A stretch of 64,000 nucleotides of DNA, taken from NCBI GenBank assembly GCA_910586065.1, contig CAJUGI010000001.1:496001-560000 (forward strand). Direction: 5' to 3'. The stretch's first letter is position 1. Every line of letters begins with the position of its first letter. This document shows positions 27,724 to 36,304 of the stretch, one piece after another. The position numbers and the translations under genes are program-made. Under the pieces are notes generated by a model. That model worked only from the letters and a program-made list of their open reading frames with translations. It ran no database searches and was not told the DNA's origin. This DNA comes from an uncultured Christensenella sp. (lineage in GTDB: Bacteria; Bacillota; Clostridia; Christensenellales; Borkfalkiaceae).

Positions 27724-28626
27724 TTGAAAAAAATTGCTGTAATTTGCGGGGCTACGGCAACCGGAAAAACAGGACTTGCCGTTGATTTAGCTTTAAAACT
27801 CAATACGGAAATTATTTCCGCAGATTCGCAACTAATATATAAGGGGCTTAATATAGGAACCGCAAAACCGACCGAAAGCGAAATGCGAAATGTTAAACAC
27901 CATATGATTGACGTTATAGAGCCGGATGAGAATTTCAGCGTAGGGGATTATGAGGAGAGAGCCGCGCCGATTTTGACTAATCTGCTTGATAGGGGTAAAG
28001 TTCCCGTTATTTGCGGCGGCACTGGGTTTTATATAAATTCGTTATTGTTCGATTTGGGCTACGGCAATACGGCGGCGGATGAGAGCATAAGAGAGAAATA
28101 CGCCGAGTTTTTGGATAAGAACGGTAAAGACGCGCTGTTTGATAAGCTGAAAGAGGTTGACCCTGAAACGGCTGAAAAGCTACATCCGAATGACGTGAAG
28201 AGGGTTGTGCGCGCGTTGGAAATTTACGAAGTGAGCGGCAAGAAGAAATCACAGCAATGCGATAAAATGATTTCTAAGTTTGATTATATTGCCGTTGCGA
28301 TAGATTATCCGCGGGAAGAGCTGTATGAGAGAATAAATAAACGCGTCAATGAAATGTTTGACTTGGGTTTAATTGAAGAAGTCAATGGTTTGCTTGCACG
28401 AGGAATTGATAAAAATTGCCAAAGCATGCAGGCGATTGGATATAAAGAAGTTCTTGAAGGTTTAAAAAATAAAGATAATCATAGTACTATGCGTGACACA
28501 ATTAAGAAGAATACACGTCATTATGCCAAAAGACAGATTACTTTTTTTAAAAAATTTCCAAATATTGTTTGGATGAAACCGGAGAATGCCACAGCTGACA
28601 GAATATTGGAGCTTATTAATGGATAA
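27724..28626 (+). CDS. miaA: tRNA dimethylallyltransferase MiaA
   Basis: Transfers a dimethylallyl group to A37 of tRNA, the substrate later used by MiaB. The P-loop is GATATGKTGLA, followed by ISADSQLIYKGLNIGTAKP and VCGGTGFYI. The likely start is the TTG at 27724, two bases after the mutL stop, with AAAGGA ten bases upstream. An in-frame TTG at 27715 lies inside the end of mutL. With this start the protein is 300 aa, the normal length. Confidence 0.94.
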   Translation: MKKIAVICGATATGKTGLAVDLALKLNTEIISADSQLIYKGLNIGTAKPTESEMRNVKHHMIDVIEPDENFSVGDYEERAAPILTNLLDRGKVPVICGGTGFYINSLLFDLGYGNTAADESIREKYAEFLDKNGKDALFDKLKEVDPETAEKLHPNDVKRVVRALEIYEVSGKKKSQQCDKMISKFDYIAVAIDYPREELYERINKRVNEMFDLGLIEEVNGLLARGIDKNCQSMQAIGYKEVLEGLKNKDNHSTMRDTIKKNTRHYAKRQITFFKKFPNIVWMKPENATADRILELING

Positions 28627-29839
28627 TTTGGAATTTATTGAAATTTGTGAAAAAAAGCTTGAAGATAAGTTTAGAGCAGTGGATGAAACCGCTTATTTTA
28701 ATCAGGTTAAAGTTTTGAACGCATTTCGTGAAAATAACGTAGCGGTGAGGCACTTTTGCGGCACAACGGGTTACGGTTACGGCGACGAAGGGCGTGACGT
28801 TTTGGGGAAGTTGTATGCAACAAGTTTCGGTGCGGAAAGCGGAATAGTTTCTCCGCATCTTTTATCGGGAACGCACGCGCTGACGGTTGCGCTTTTCGGA
28901 TTGTTGAGGCCGGACGATACTCTTTTTTGTATAAGCGGTATGCCTTACGACACTATTCGCGGCGTAATTTTCGGTGAAAACAGCGGTTCGTTAAAGGATT
29001 TCGGAGTTAAATTTTCGTATTGTGATTTTAATATTAACGGTAAATTCGATTACGAACTTATTAAAAAGAAATTCGACAATTCCGTTAAAGTCGTTTATAT
29101 TCAGCGTTCGCGTGGGTATGAACTCAGGGATGCGTTTTCTTGTGAAGAAATAGGCGAAGCGTGCAAATTTATTCGTTCGCTGGGTTTTACGGGTTGCATT
29201 TTTGTTGATAACTGTTACGGTGAATTTGTTGAAAAGCGCGAGCCAACGGAAGCCGGTGCGGACGTTATAGCGGGTTCCCTCATTAAGAACGCGGGGGGCG
29301 GGCTTGCGCCGACTGGCGGGTATATCTGCGGCAAGGAAAAATATATCAATTTAATTGGAAAGAGGCTTACAGCTCCTTCGATTGGGCTTGAAGTCGGCTC
29401 TTACGAGGGCGGTTACCGCATATTTTATCAGGGGCTGTTTGCCGCACCGCATACGGTTTCGCAGGCGGTGAAGTGCAGTTTGTTAATAGGTCAGGCGATG
29501 GCGGAGCTGGGTTATGAGAACTTTCCCGCAATCAATAAAGTGCCGTACGATATAACGCGCGCAATTCAATTTGACAGCGCAGAAAAGATGGTTGATTTTA
29601 TCCGCGAAGTGCAGTTCGCTTCGCCTGTGGACGGATTTGTAACTTGCGAGCCCTGGGCGATGCCCGGTTACGACGACGATATAATTATGGCGGCGGGCAC
29701 CTTCGTTTCGGGCGCGAGCATAGAACTTTCCGCCGACGGACCGGTAAAACCGCCTTATATCGCCTACTTTCAGGGCGGATTAACTTACGAACACGGCAAA
29801 TATACGCTGGAAAGAATTTTGTATAAGTTGAGGAAATAG
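28619..29839 (+). CDS. Methionine gamma-lyase-like ('aluminium resistance') PLP protein
   Basis: A PLP fold type I protein of the family annotated as methionine gamma-lyase-like or aluminium resistance protein. Family features include GTTGYGYGDEGRDVL near the start, SPHLLSGTHALTVALFG, and the probable PLP lysine in GSLIKNAGGGLAPTGGY. The start at 28619 is chosen for GGAG eight bases upstream; it overlaps miaA by eight bases. The protein is 406 aa. It is commonly found after miaA in Firmicutes. The true substrate of the family is uncertain. Confidence 0.87.
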   Translation: MDNLEFIEICEKKLEDKFRAVDETAYFNQVKVLNAFRENNVAVRHFCGTTGYGYGDEGRDVLGKLYATSFGAESGIVSPHLLSGTHALTVALFGLLRPDDTLFCISGMPYDTIRGVIFGENSGSLKDFGVKFSYCDFNINGKFDYELIKKKFDNSVKVVYIQRSRGYELRDAFSCEEIGEACKFIRSLGFTGCIFVDNCYGEFVEKREPTEAGADVIAGSLIKNAGGGLAPTGGYICGKEKYINLIGKRLTAPSIGLEVGSYEGGYRIFYQGLFAAPHTVSQAVKCSLLIGQAMAELGYENFPAINKVPYDITRAIQFDSAEKMVDFIREVQFASPVDGFVTCEPWAMPGYDDDIIMAAGTFVSGASIELSADGPVKPPYIAYFQGGLTYEHGKYTLERILYKLRK

Positions 29840-29841
29840 TT

Positions 29842-29949
29842 ATGTTTAATGTCCTTTTGATAATATTGGGCATATTTGGCGGAGTGCTCGTTACCGTTTC
29901 GCTGACAGTGCTTTTGCCGGTTGGCATAAAAACAGTAAATTGCCGCTGA
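29842..29949 (+). CDS. Possible 35-residue single-pass membrane peptide
   Basis: A short frame two bases after the upstream stop, starting ATGTTTAATG. Residues ~4-28 are almost wholly hydrophobic (FNVLLIILGIFGGVLV...), like one transmembrane helix. The upstream GAGGAAAT overlaps the end of the previous gene and could serve as a ribosome-binding site. It could equally be the remnant of a longer gene. No function can be given. Confidence 0.35.
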   Translation: MFNVLLIILGIFGGVLVTVSLTVLLPVGIKTVNCR

Positions 29950-30020
29950 TTACGGTTGATGCTTTCGTACAATCAAAAAGACGCGGTATAACTTGTATTG
30001 AAAAATGATTAAGGAAAACT

Positions 30021-30521
30021 ATGAAAAATAAAAAAATAAAAATTTTATGTGCGGTTATTTCGCTTGTTTCACTGCTTGCGGTTGTGCCCGTGATGTTTGA
30101 CTTTTTTAAAACCGAATTGACTGATGTTTGGGGAGATTCGTACGGGTATTCAAGTTTGGCGGGCTATCGGATTTATACTGATACCGACATAAATATCGTC
30201 TTGGGCGTTTTCGGGCTTTTGGCAATGTTGTGGGATTTGGCGTTCGGCGCATATGCAATAATCGACGGTAAATACAAAAATCTGTTGTGGCGCATAATCC
30301 GTTACGGTTACTTTTATGGCATTGTAATTGGGCTTTTAAACTTTGCTTTTATAGTAAGTTATTATTGCTATTACGGTTGTTGCGCAGGGTCGGTTATATT
30401 TTTAATTTTAACCGCAGCGGTGATTGCGTTAAAATTCGTTATGATTTTTGCAAAACCCGAAGAGCCGAAAGATTTTTCCGAAAACTTCGGCAGTGAATCT
30501 GAACGTGAGGAAGTTAAATGA
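30021..30521 (+). CDS. Four-helix membrane protein of unknown function
   Basis: A 166-aa protein with four predicted transmembrane segments (~7-28, 55-78, 90-112, 118-142) and a charged tail. A cysteine/tyrosine-rich stretch, SYYCYYGCCAGS, lies between the last two helices. AAGGAAAA precedes the start. It overlaps the GNAT gene by four bases, so the two are probably co-translated. I do not recognise the family. Confidence 0.7.
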   Translation: MKNKKIKILCAVISLVSLLAVVPVMFDFFKTELTDVWGDSYGYSSLAGYRIYTDTDINIVLGVFGLLAMLWDLAFGAYAIIDGKYKNLLWRIIRYGYFYGIVIGLLNFAFIVSYYCYYGCCAGSVIFLILTAAVIALKFVMIFAKPEEPKDFSENFGSESEREEVK

Positions 30522-31021
30522 TTTGTGAAATACGCGCGTGGAGACTTGACGACGCGGAAGCTTTGGCGAGGCTTTTGAATAATAAAAAAATTTTGGATAA
30601 TCTGCGCGACGGGTTGCCTTATCCTTATACTGCGGGTGACGCAAGGGATTATATAACCGCTATGCTTGGTGCGGATATAAATTCGGTTTTTGCGTTTGCC
30701 GTGGTTTATAGCGGCGAAGTCGTTGGGAGTATCGGAATTTTCAGACGGGAAAATATACATTCAAAAACGGCGGAGTTGGGCTATTATATCGGTGAAAGCT
30801 TTTGGAATAAAGGAATTGCAACAAAGGCGGTTACGCTTGCCTGCGATTACATTTTTGAAAACAGCGATATTATAAGAATTTTTGCCGAACCCTTTGCTCG
30901 TAATAAAGCTTCTTGTCGAGTGCTTGAAAAAGCAGGCTTTGTTTATGAGGGAACTCTCCGTGCAAACGCGGTTAAAAACGGCGTTGTTGAAGATATGAAA
31001 ATATATGCAGTTATTAAGTAA
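30518..31021 (+). CDS. GNAT-family N-acetyltransferase (RimJ/RimL-like)
   Basis: A 167-aa acetyltransferase of the RimJ/RimL type, which acetylates protein N-termini or small amines. Family motifs include GYYIGESFWNKGIATKAV (acetyl-CoA binding) and the C-terminal NKASCRVLEKAGFVYEG block. GAGG lies before the ATG, which overlaps the previous stop. The substrate cannot be told from sequence. Confidence 0.87.
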   Translation: MICEIRAWRLDDAEALARLLNNKKILDNLRDGLPYPYTAGDARDYITAMLGADINSVFAFAVVYSGEVVGSIGIFRRENIHSKTAELGYYIGESFWNKGIATKAVTLACDYIFENSDIIRIFAEPFARNKASCRVLEKAGFVYEGTLRANAVKNGVVEDMKIYAVIK

Positions 31022-31028
31022 ATTGCGG

Positions 31029-31298
31029 TTTGTGAAAAACTGCATAAAAAAGGATAAATAAGTGTACAGAAATCGATATAAAGGGACCGATTATATAGAA
31101 AAGTTTCCTAAATCTAAAAAAATGGATAAATGAATGCCGTTGTTGCCATAAAGAGGGATATGCTCCTGATATGCTCGAGCATTATCGGAGATGAGTCTTC
31201 AATGGCGGCAGGGCAAATAAGGAAGCTGTTTTCCCCGCTAATTATTAATAGTGACGGCTTATGTGAAGTTTGTGAAAAACCGAATAAAAAAGGATAAA
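31029..31298. repeat. Pair of 30-bp direct repeats around a 210-bp spacer
   Basis: Two copies of a sequence starting TTTGTGAAAAAC and ending AAAAAAGGATAAA lie at 31029-31058 and 31269-31298. They match at 28 of 30 positions. The stretch between them has no convincing gene; a 55-codon frame at 31130-31297 has no good ribosome-binding site. The layout suggests a local duplication or an insertion bordered by the repeat. Confidence 0.75.
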
Positions 31299-31301
31299 AA
31301 G

Positions 31302-31332
31302 CCGCCGAGCGAAATCGCTCGGCGGTTTTTTT
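31302..31332. terminator. Bidirectional terminator of groEL and the GNAT gene
   Basis: A perfect 10-bp stem CCGCCGAGCG/CGCTCGGCGG with an AAAT loop. It is followed by seven T residues on the plus strand and preceded by AAAAAG, giving a T run on the minus strand. It would end groESL transcription coming from the right. Confidence 0.9.
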
Positions 31333-31346
31333 CTTATAGTGTTAAA

Positions 31347-32975
31347 TTAATACATTCCGCCCATGTCGGGGTTGCTGCCCATCGTGGGTGCGGGGGGCGT
31401 GGGAATGTCGGTTACAATGCTTTCGGTGGTCAAAAGCGTAGCCGCAACACTTGCCGCATTCTGCAAAACGGAGCGGGAAACCTTTGTGGGGTCAATTATT
31501 CCGCTTGCAACCATGTCGGTATAAACGTTTTTGAGCGCGTCGAAACCATAGTTGGGCTTTTTGCTGGCAAGAATGTTGTTTACGACAACCGAACCGTCGA
31601 AACCTGCATTTTTAGCTATCTGGCGAACGGGTTCTTCGATTGCTTTCATAACTATCGCCGCACCCGTCTTTTCGTCGCCGTGGAGGGAGCTAACAAGCTT
31701 TTTAAGTTCGGGAATTGCGGAAAGAAGAGCGGTGCCGCCTCCGGGAACAATGCCTTCTTCAACAGCCGCGCGGGTTGCCGCAAGCGCGTCTTCGATGCGG
31801 AGTTTCTTTTCCTTCATTTCAACTTCGGTTGCCGCGCCAACGTTTATAACCGCAACGCCGCCTGCAAGCTTTGCAAGCCTTTCCTGTAATTTTTCTCTGT
31901 CGTAGTCGGAGGTTGTTTCGGCAATCTGGGCCTTGATGGAAGAAACACGCGATTTAATATCTTCTGCTGTACCGGCGCCGTCAATAATGGTGGTGTTGTC
32001 TTTATCAACTTTAACCTGAGCCGCTCTGCCAAGCATATCTGTTGTTACATCTTTAAATTCATAACCCAAATCGGAAGAAATTACCGTGCCGCCAGTGAGA
32101 ATTGCTATGTCTTCGAGCATTGCTTTCCTTCTGTCGCCGAAACCGGGTGCTTTGACAGCGACGCAGTTTAATACGCCCTTCAATTTGTTGACTATCAAAG
32201 CGGCGAGCGCATCGCCTTCAACGTCTTCGGCGATAATTAACAGTCTTGCGCCCTGTTGAGCAATCGGCTCGATTACGGGAAGAATTTCCTGCAGGGCGGA
32301 AATCTTTTTGTCGGTAATTAAAATGTAGGGGTTGTCTAAAACTGCTTCCATTTTTTCGGTGTTGGTTACCATGTAAGCGGAAGCGTAGCCCCTGTCAAAC
32401 TGCATACCTTCTACGGTTGTGAGTTCGGTTGCCATGGTTTTGCCTTCTTCAACGGTTATAACGCCGTCTTTACCAACGATTTCCATTGCGTTGGATATGA
32501 GTTCGCCTATCTTTTCGTCGCCTGCGGAAATGGAGGCAACCTGCTGTATGCCGAGCTTATTTTCTACCGGTTTTGAAATTGATTTAACTTTTGCTACGGC
32601 GGTATCTACCGCGGTTGAAATACCTTTTTTAAGTATCATGGGATTTGCGCCTGCGGCAAGGTTTTTCAATCCTTCCTTAACGATTGCCTGGGCAAGAACT
32701 ACGGCGGTGGTGGTGCCGTCGCCTGCAACGTCGTTCGTTTTTGTTGATACTTCTTTTACAAGCTGTGCGCCCATATTTTCGAAAGGGTCTTCCAGTTCGA
32801 TTTCTTTAGCAATTGTGACGCCGTCGTTCGTAATGAGGGGAGCGCCGAATTTTTTATCTAAAACTACGTTTCTGCCCTTAGGACCAAGAGTAATTTTAAC
32901 TGTGTCGGCAACTATGTTTACGCCGTTTTCAAGAGCTTTTCTAGCTTCGTCGCCGTATTTAATCTGTTTAGCCAT
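31347..32975 (-). CDS. groL: Chaperonin GroEL (60 kDa)
   Basis: The ATP-dependent chaperonin ring protein. Signature motifs are TLGPKGRNVVLDKKFGAP, AGDGTTTA near residue 86, and AAVEEGIVPGGGTAL. At 542 aa it is full length. The C-terminus ends MGGMY in place of the usual Gly-Gly-Met run, a small difference. It lies 18 bases after groES on the minus strand with an AAAGGAG ribosome-binding site. Both frames on the opposite strand of this gene are shadows. Confidence 0.98.
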   Translation of the reverse strand: MAKQIKYGDEARKALENGVNIVADTVKITLGPKGRNVVLDKKFGAPLITNDGVTIAKEIELEDPFENMGAQLVKEVSTKTNDVAGDGTTTAVVLAQAIVKEGLKNLAAGANPMILKKGISTAVDTAVAKVKSISKPVENKLGIQQVASISAGDEKIGELISNAMEIVGKDGVITVEEGKTMATELTTVEGMQFDRGYASAYMVTNTEKMEAVLDNPYILITDKKISALQEILPVIEPIAQQGARLLIIAEDVEGDALAALIVNKLKGVLNCVAVKAPGFGDRRKAMLEDIAILTGGTVISSDLGYEFKDVTTDMLGRAAQVKVDKDNTTIIDGAGTAEDIKSRVSSIKAQIAETTSDYDREKLQERLAKLAGGVAVINVGAATEVEMKEKKLRIEDALAATRAAVEEGIVPGGGTALLSAIPELKKLVSSLHGDEKTGAAIVMKAIEEPVRQIAKNAGFDGSVVVNNILASKKPNYGFDALKNVYTDMVASGIIDPTKVSRSVLQNAASVAATLLTTESIVTDIPTPPAPTMGSNPDMGGMY

Positions 32976-32993
32976 AAAATTTAATCTCCTTTA

Positions 32994-33278
32994 TTATTCG
33001 ACTATTGCCAGAATATCGCTCTGGCGGATAATGGTGTATTCTTTATCATCGATTTTAACTTCGGTGCCGCTGTACTTTGAAAGCAGAACTTTGTCACCGA
33101 CTTTTACCTGCATTTTAACTTCTTTGCCGTCGATTACGCCGCCGGGACCTACCGCTACTACAATGCAGGTTGCGGGTTTTTCCTGAGATGCGGCGGTGAG
33201 ATAAAGTCCTGATTTGGTCTTTTCTTCGGCCTTTACGCCTTCTACGACTACCTTATCAAATAAGGGTTTGATTGTCAT
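32994..33278 (-). CDS. groS: Co-chaperonin GroES (10 kDa)
   Basis: The lid of the GroEL chamber, 94 aa. It begins MTIKPLFDKVVVE and contains the mobile loop region (EEKTKSGLYLTAASQEKPA) and the C-terminal YTIIRQSDILAIVE. GGAGG lies nine bases upstream. It forms an operon with groEL. No CIRCE inverted repeat (TTAGCACTC-N9-GAGTGCTAA) is seen in the ~140 bases upstream, so HrcA control is not evident. Confidence 0.97.
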   Translation of the reverse strand: MTIKPLFDKVVVEGVKAEEKTKSGLYLTAASQEKPATCIVVAVGPGGVIDGKEVKMQVKVGDKVLLSKYSGTEVKIDDKEYTIIRQSDILAIVE

Positions 33279-33421
33279 AAATGAACCTCCAAAATAATTT
33301 GCTTTTTTATTACAAATATTTTATAAACTTGGAAAAATAAACTTAAACACTTTAAGGTAAAAAATTGCAATTTTGTAAAATATATGCTAACATTATAATA
33401 TAAAAATTTTCGGGTGGAGAT

Positions 33422-33871
33422 ATGGACAAGTGGGATAAAAGATTTATGGATATGGCTGTGCAAATCGGCGGGTGGTCGAGCTGTTATCAGGAAAACCGTC
33501 ACATAGGAGCGATTATTGTTAAAAATAAGCGCGTAATCGCCACGGGCTATAACGGCGCGCCGCAGGGAATTAAAAGCTGCGTCGACAAAAAAGAGTGTTT
33601 GAGAAAGAAAATGAATATAGAAAGCGGTACACGGCACGAGTTTTGCTACGCTGTGCACGCCGAGCAAAATGCGATTATTCAGGCGGCGCGGGTTGGTTGC
33701 AGTGTTGAAGGCTGCACGCTTTACTGCACTCACCAGCCGTGCGTTATCTGCGCGAAAATCATAATTAATTCTGGCATTTCCCGCGTGGTCTACAAGGAGG
33801 GCTATCCCGACGAATTTTCGTTAAAGCTCTTCGACGAGGCCGGCGTTAAGCTTGAAAAATATTTTGAGTAG
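33422..33871 (+). CDS. dCMP deaminase family protein (ComEB-like)
   Basis: A 149-aa zinc-dependent deoxycytidylate deaminase, which makes dUMP for thymidylate synthesis. The zinc-site motif is HAEQNAI (His-Ala-Glu) with the later CTHQPCVICAKI supplying two cysteines. The N-terminal block NRHIGAIIVKNKRVIATGYNGAP is also typical. A GGTGGAG site precedes the ATG. A TATAAT box about 30 bases upstream may be its promoter, divergent from groES. Confidence 0.92.
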   Translation: MDKWDKRFMDMAVQIGGWSSCYQENRHIGAIIVKNKRVIATGYNGAPQGIKSCVDKKECLRKKMNIESGTRHEFCYAVHAEQNAIIQAARVGCSVEGCTLYCTHQPCVICAKIIINSGISRVVYKEGYPDEFSLKLFDEAGVKLEKYFE

Positions 33872-33877
33872 TAAATT

Positions 33878-34301
33878 ATGAAAAAGTTTTTTGCGGTTTT
33901 TTTGTTTGCAGTATGAACCCTTTGCGCTGTTTTAGTCGGGGTGTGCGCCCGATAATTACCTCGGGCTGAACTTCGGAAAATATTATCTTGAAAATTCCGA
34001 AGATGTTTATATTAAAATAAAAGCCGACAATCAAGCTGTTTTACACAATTTGGATTTTTCGGATTTTAATCCCGAAGAATATTGGGGTGGGTCACAAGAA
34101 TGGGAAAGATTTCCCCTTACTATGACGACGCAAGAAATTTCTGAATATCTAGAGGGGAAAAGAGATTATATTTTTTCTAATAAGACAAATTATTTGGCAT
34201 TTGTGGTAAATGAAAGTAATTTTGTTGTTTCTTTTAAGTACAACGGCACAAACGAACTGAAATCGAACTACAGCGACGACGTTTATATTTTAAGAAAATA
34301 A
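33878..34301 (+). pseudogene. Broken lipoprotein gene
   Basis: The frame opens with MKKFFAVFLFAV and then meets TGA at 33914. The signal-peptide sense continues as TLCAVLVG, after which one base must be skipped to enter the frame reading CAPDNYLGLNFGKYY and on to the stop at 34301. The repaired N-terminus would have a lipobox (LVGC), so the ancestor was a secreted lipoprotein of about 140 aa. At least two lesions are needed, a nonsense codon and an extra G in a G run near 33940. The mature part has no recognised domain. The frame from 34050 is probably not expressed. Confidence 0.7.
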
Positions 34302-34312
34302 GGAGTTTTAAA

Positions 34313-34834
34313 ATGCAAAATCCTATCGTAACTTTTGAAATGGAGGACGGCGGAATTATAAAAGCCGAGCTCTATCCCGAAAAGGCGCCGAATACGGTGA
34401 ATAACTTTATCTCGCTCGTTAAAAGCGGGTTTTACGACGGCTTAATTTTTCACCGCGTGATTGCGGGCTTTATGATTCAGGGCGGCGACCCCGCCGGCGT
34501 GGGTACGGGCGGTCCTGGCTATTCCATAAAGGGCGAGTTTGCCTTGAACGGTTTTAAGCAGAACGATATCAAGCATTTACGCGGCGTTTTATCTATGGCA
34601 CGCGCAATGAACCCCAATTCCGCCGGCTCGCAGTTTTTCATTATGCACCAAAACGCGGCGCACCTTGACGGGCAGTATGCGGCTTTCGGGAAGGTTATCG
34701 GGGGAATGGAAACTGTGGATAAAATCGCGTCCGTTAAAACCGACTGGAACGACAAGCCTGTTAAACCGCAGACGATGAAAAGGGTTACGGTTGAAACTTT
34801 CGGCGCCGATTACGCCGCGCCCGTAAAATATTAA
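34313..34834 (+). CDS. Peptidyl-prolyl cis-trans isomerase, cyclophilin type
   Basis: A 173-aa cyclophilin with no signal peptide, so cytoplasmic. It has YDGLIFHRVIAGFMIQGGDP (with the catalytic Arg), GVLSMARAMNPNSAGSQFFI and the HLDGQYAAFGKV block. AAGGAG lies ten bases before the start. It is followed after 18 bases by purB, but a functional link is not known. Confidence 0.95.
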   Translation: MQNPIVTFEMEDGGIIKAELYPEKAPNTVNNFISLVKSGFYDGLIFHRVIAGFMIQGGDPAGVGTGGPGYSIKGEFALNGFKQNDIKHLRGVLSMARAMNPNSAGSQFFIMHQNAAHLDGQYAAFGKVIGGMETVDKIASVKTDWNDKPVKPQTMKRVTVETFGADYAAPVKY

Positions 34835-34852
34835 TTATTTCAGGAGAAAATT

Positions 34853-36286
34853 ATGGATAATTCCGTTTATCAGAATCCGCTTATTACAAGATACGCAAGC
34901 AAGGAAATGGCAAGCAACTTTTCTGACGAAAAGCGCTTTAAGCTTTGGAGAAAGCTGTGGATTGCGCTTGCCGAAAGCGAAATGGAAATGGGGCTTAATA
35001 TAACCCCTGCGCAAATTGCCGAAATGAAAAAAAATGCGGATAATATCAATTTTGAAGTTGCAGAAAAATACGAGCGCGAGGTTCGCCACGACGTAATGGC
35101 GCATGTTAAGGCTTTCGGCGAGCAGGCGCCTTCGGCAAAGCCCATAATCCACCTTGGCGCGACGAGCTGTTTTGTAGACTGCAATTCCGAAGTTATGATA
35201 CTTGCGGACGCGCTTGAAATAATAAAGGTTAAGCTTGTAAACGTGATGGACAAGCTCTCTAAGTTTGCACTTAAATATAAGGATTTGCCTACGCTCGGGT
35301 TTACGCATTTACAGCCCGCGCAACTTTCCACGGTTGGCAAACGCGCAACTTTATGGCTGCAGGACTTAACTATGGATTATAATAATCTCGTAAATCTGCA
35401 AAATTCCATAAAACTGCGCGGTGTAAAGGGCACGACCGGCACGCAGGCAAGCTTTATGGAGCTTTTTGAAGGTGACGAAAGCAAAGTTAAAGAGCTTGAG
35501 AAAAAAGTTGTGGCAAAGCTAGGTTACGACAAGGTTTACGGCGTTACGGGTCAGACTTATCCGAGAAAATTCGATTACAACGTTTTGTGCGTGCTTTCGC
35601 AAATTGCGCAGAGCGCATACAAGTTCTCAAACGATATCCGTATTTTGCAGAACATGAAGGAGATAGAAGAACCGTTTGAAAAGTCGCAAATAGGTTCTTC
35701 GGCAATGGCGTATAAACGCAACCCCATGCGTAGCGAAAGAATGGGCTCGCTTGCAAGGTTTGTAATTTCTCTGCCTATGAACAGTGCGATTACCGCGGGA
35801 ACACAATGGTTTGAAAGAACGTTGGACGATTCGGCTAACAGGCGCATTGTTAACGCTCAGGCTTTCCTTGCGCTTGACGGTATTTTGAACATTTATTTAA
35901 ACGTTTCCGAAAATTTAGTCGTTTACGACAAGATTATCGCTCGCCATATTGCGGCGGAATTGCCATTTATGGCGACGGAAAATATTATTATGGAGTGTGT
36001 AAAAGCGGGCGGCGACAGACAGGATTTGCATGAAAAAATAAGGGTGCTTTCCATGGAAGCCGGACGGCACGTTAAAGAAGAGGGCAAGGACAATAATTTA
36101 ATCGAGCTTATTAAAAAAGATAAGTTGTTTGACGCCGTTCATGGAAAACTTGACGAAATTTTAGATGCAAGAAAATTCATTGGCAGAGCACCTTCGCAGG
36201 TTGTGGAATTTATTGACAACGAAGTTAAACCTATTTTAAAAGAAAACGCCGCTTGCCTCGGCGTAAGGGGCGACGTCAAAGTTTAA
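34853..36286 (+). CDS. purB: Adenylosuccinate lyase
   Basis: Cleaves adenylosuccinate to AMP and SAICAR to AICAR in purine synthesis. Family motifs include RHDVMAHVKAFGEQAP, HLGATSCFVDCNS and GSSAMAYKRNPMRSERM, the fumarase/aspartase-superfamily signature with the catalytic serine. At 477 aa the length fits. CAGGAG lies eight bases upstream of the ATG. Confidence 0.95.
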   Translation: MDNSVYQNPLITRYASKEMASNFSDEKRFKLWRKLWIALAESEMEMGLNITPAQIAEMKKNADNINFEVAEKYEREVRHDVMAHVKAFGEQAPSAKPIIHLGATSCFVDCNSEVMILADALEIIKVKLVNVMDKLSKFALKYKDLPTLGFTHLQPAQLSTVGKRATLWLQDLTMDYNNLVNLQNSIKLRGVKGTTGTQASFMELFEGDESKVKELEKKVVAKLGYDKVYGVTGQTYPRKFDYNVLCVLSQIAQSAYKFSNDIRILQNMKEIEEPFEKSQIGSSAMAYKRNPMRSERMGSLARFVISLPMNSAITAGTQWFERTLDDSANRRIVNAQAFLALDGILNIYLNVSENLVVYDKIIARHIAAELPFMATENIIMECVKAGGDRQDLHEKIRVLSMEAGRHVKEEGKDNNLIELIKKDKLFDAVHGKLDEILDARKFIGRAPSQVVEFIDNEVKPILKENAACLGVRGDVKV

Positions 36287-36304
36287 ATTGTTGTAATAAG
36301 CGGC

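Noticed and set aside
31130..31297. 55-codon frame between the 30-bp repeats
   Set aside because: It has no ribosome-binding site, no recognisable motif and runs into the repeat; it was not kept as a gene.
31251..31889. Long reading frame opposite groEL
   Set aside because: It is the antisense shadow of a fully recognised groEL gene and has no ribosome-binding site or family features. The same applies to the frame at 32419-33186.
33279..33421. CIRCE heat-shock operator upstream of groES
   Set aside because: No TTAGCACTC-N9-GAGTGCTAA or close variant is seen on either strand in this gap.
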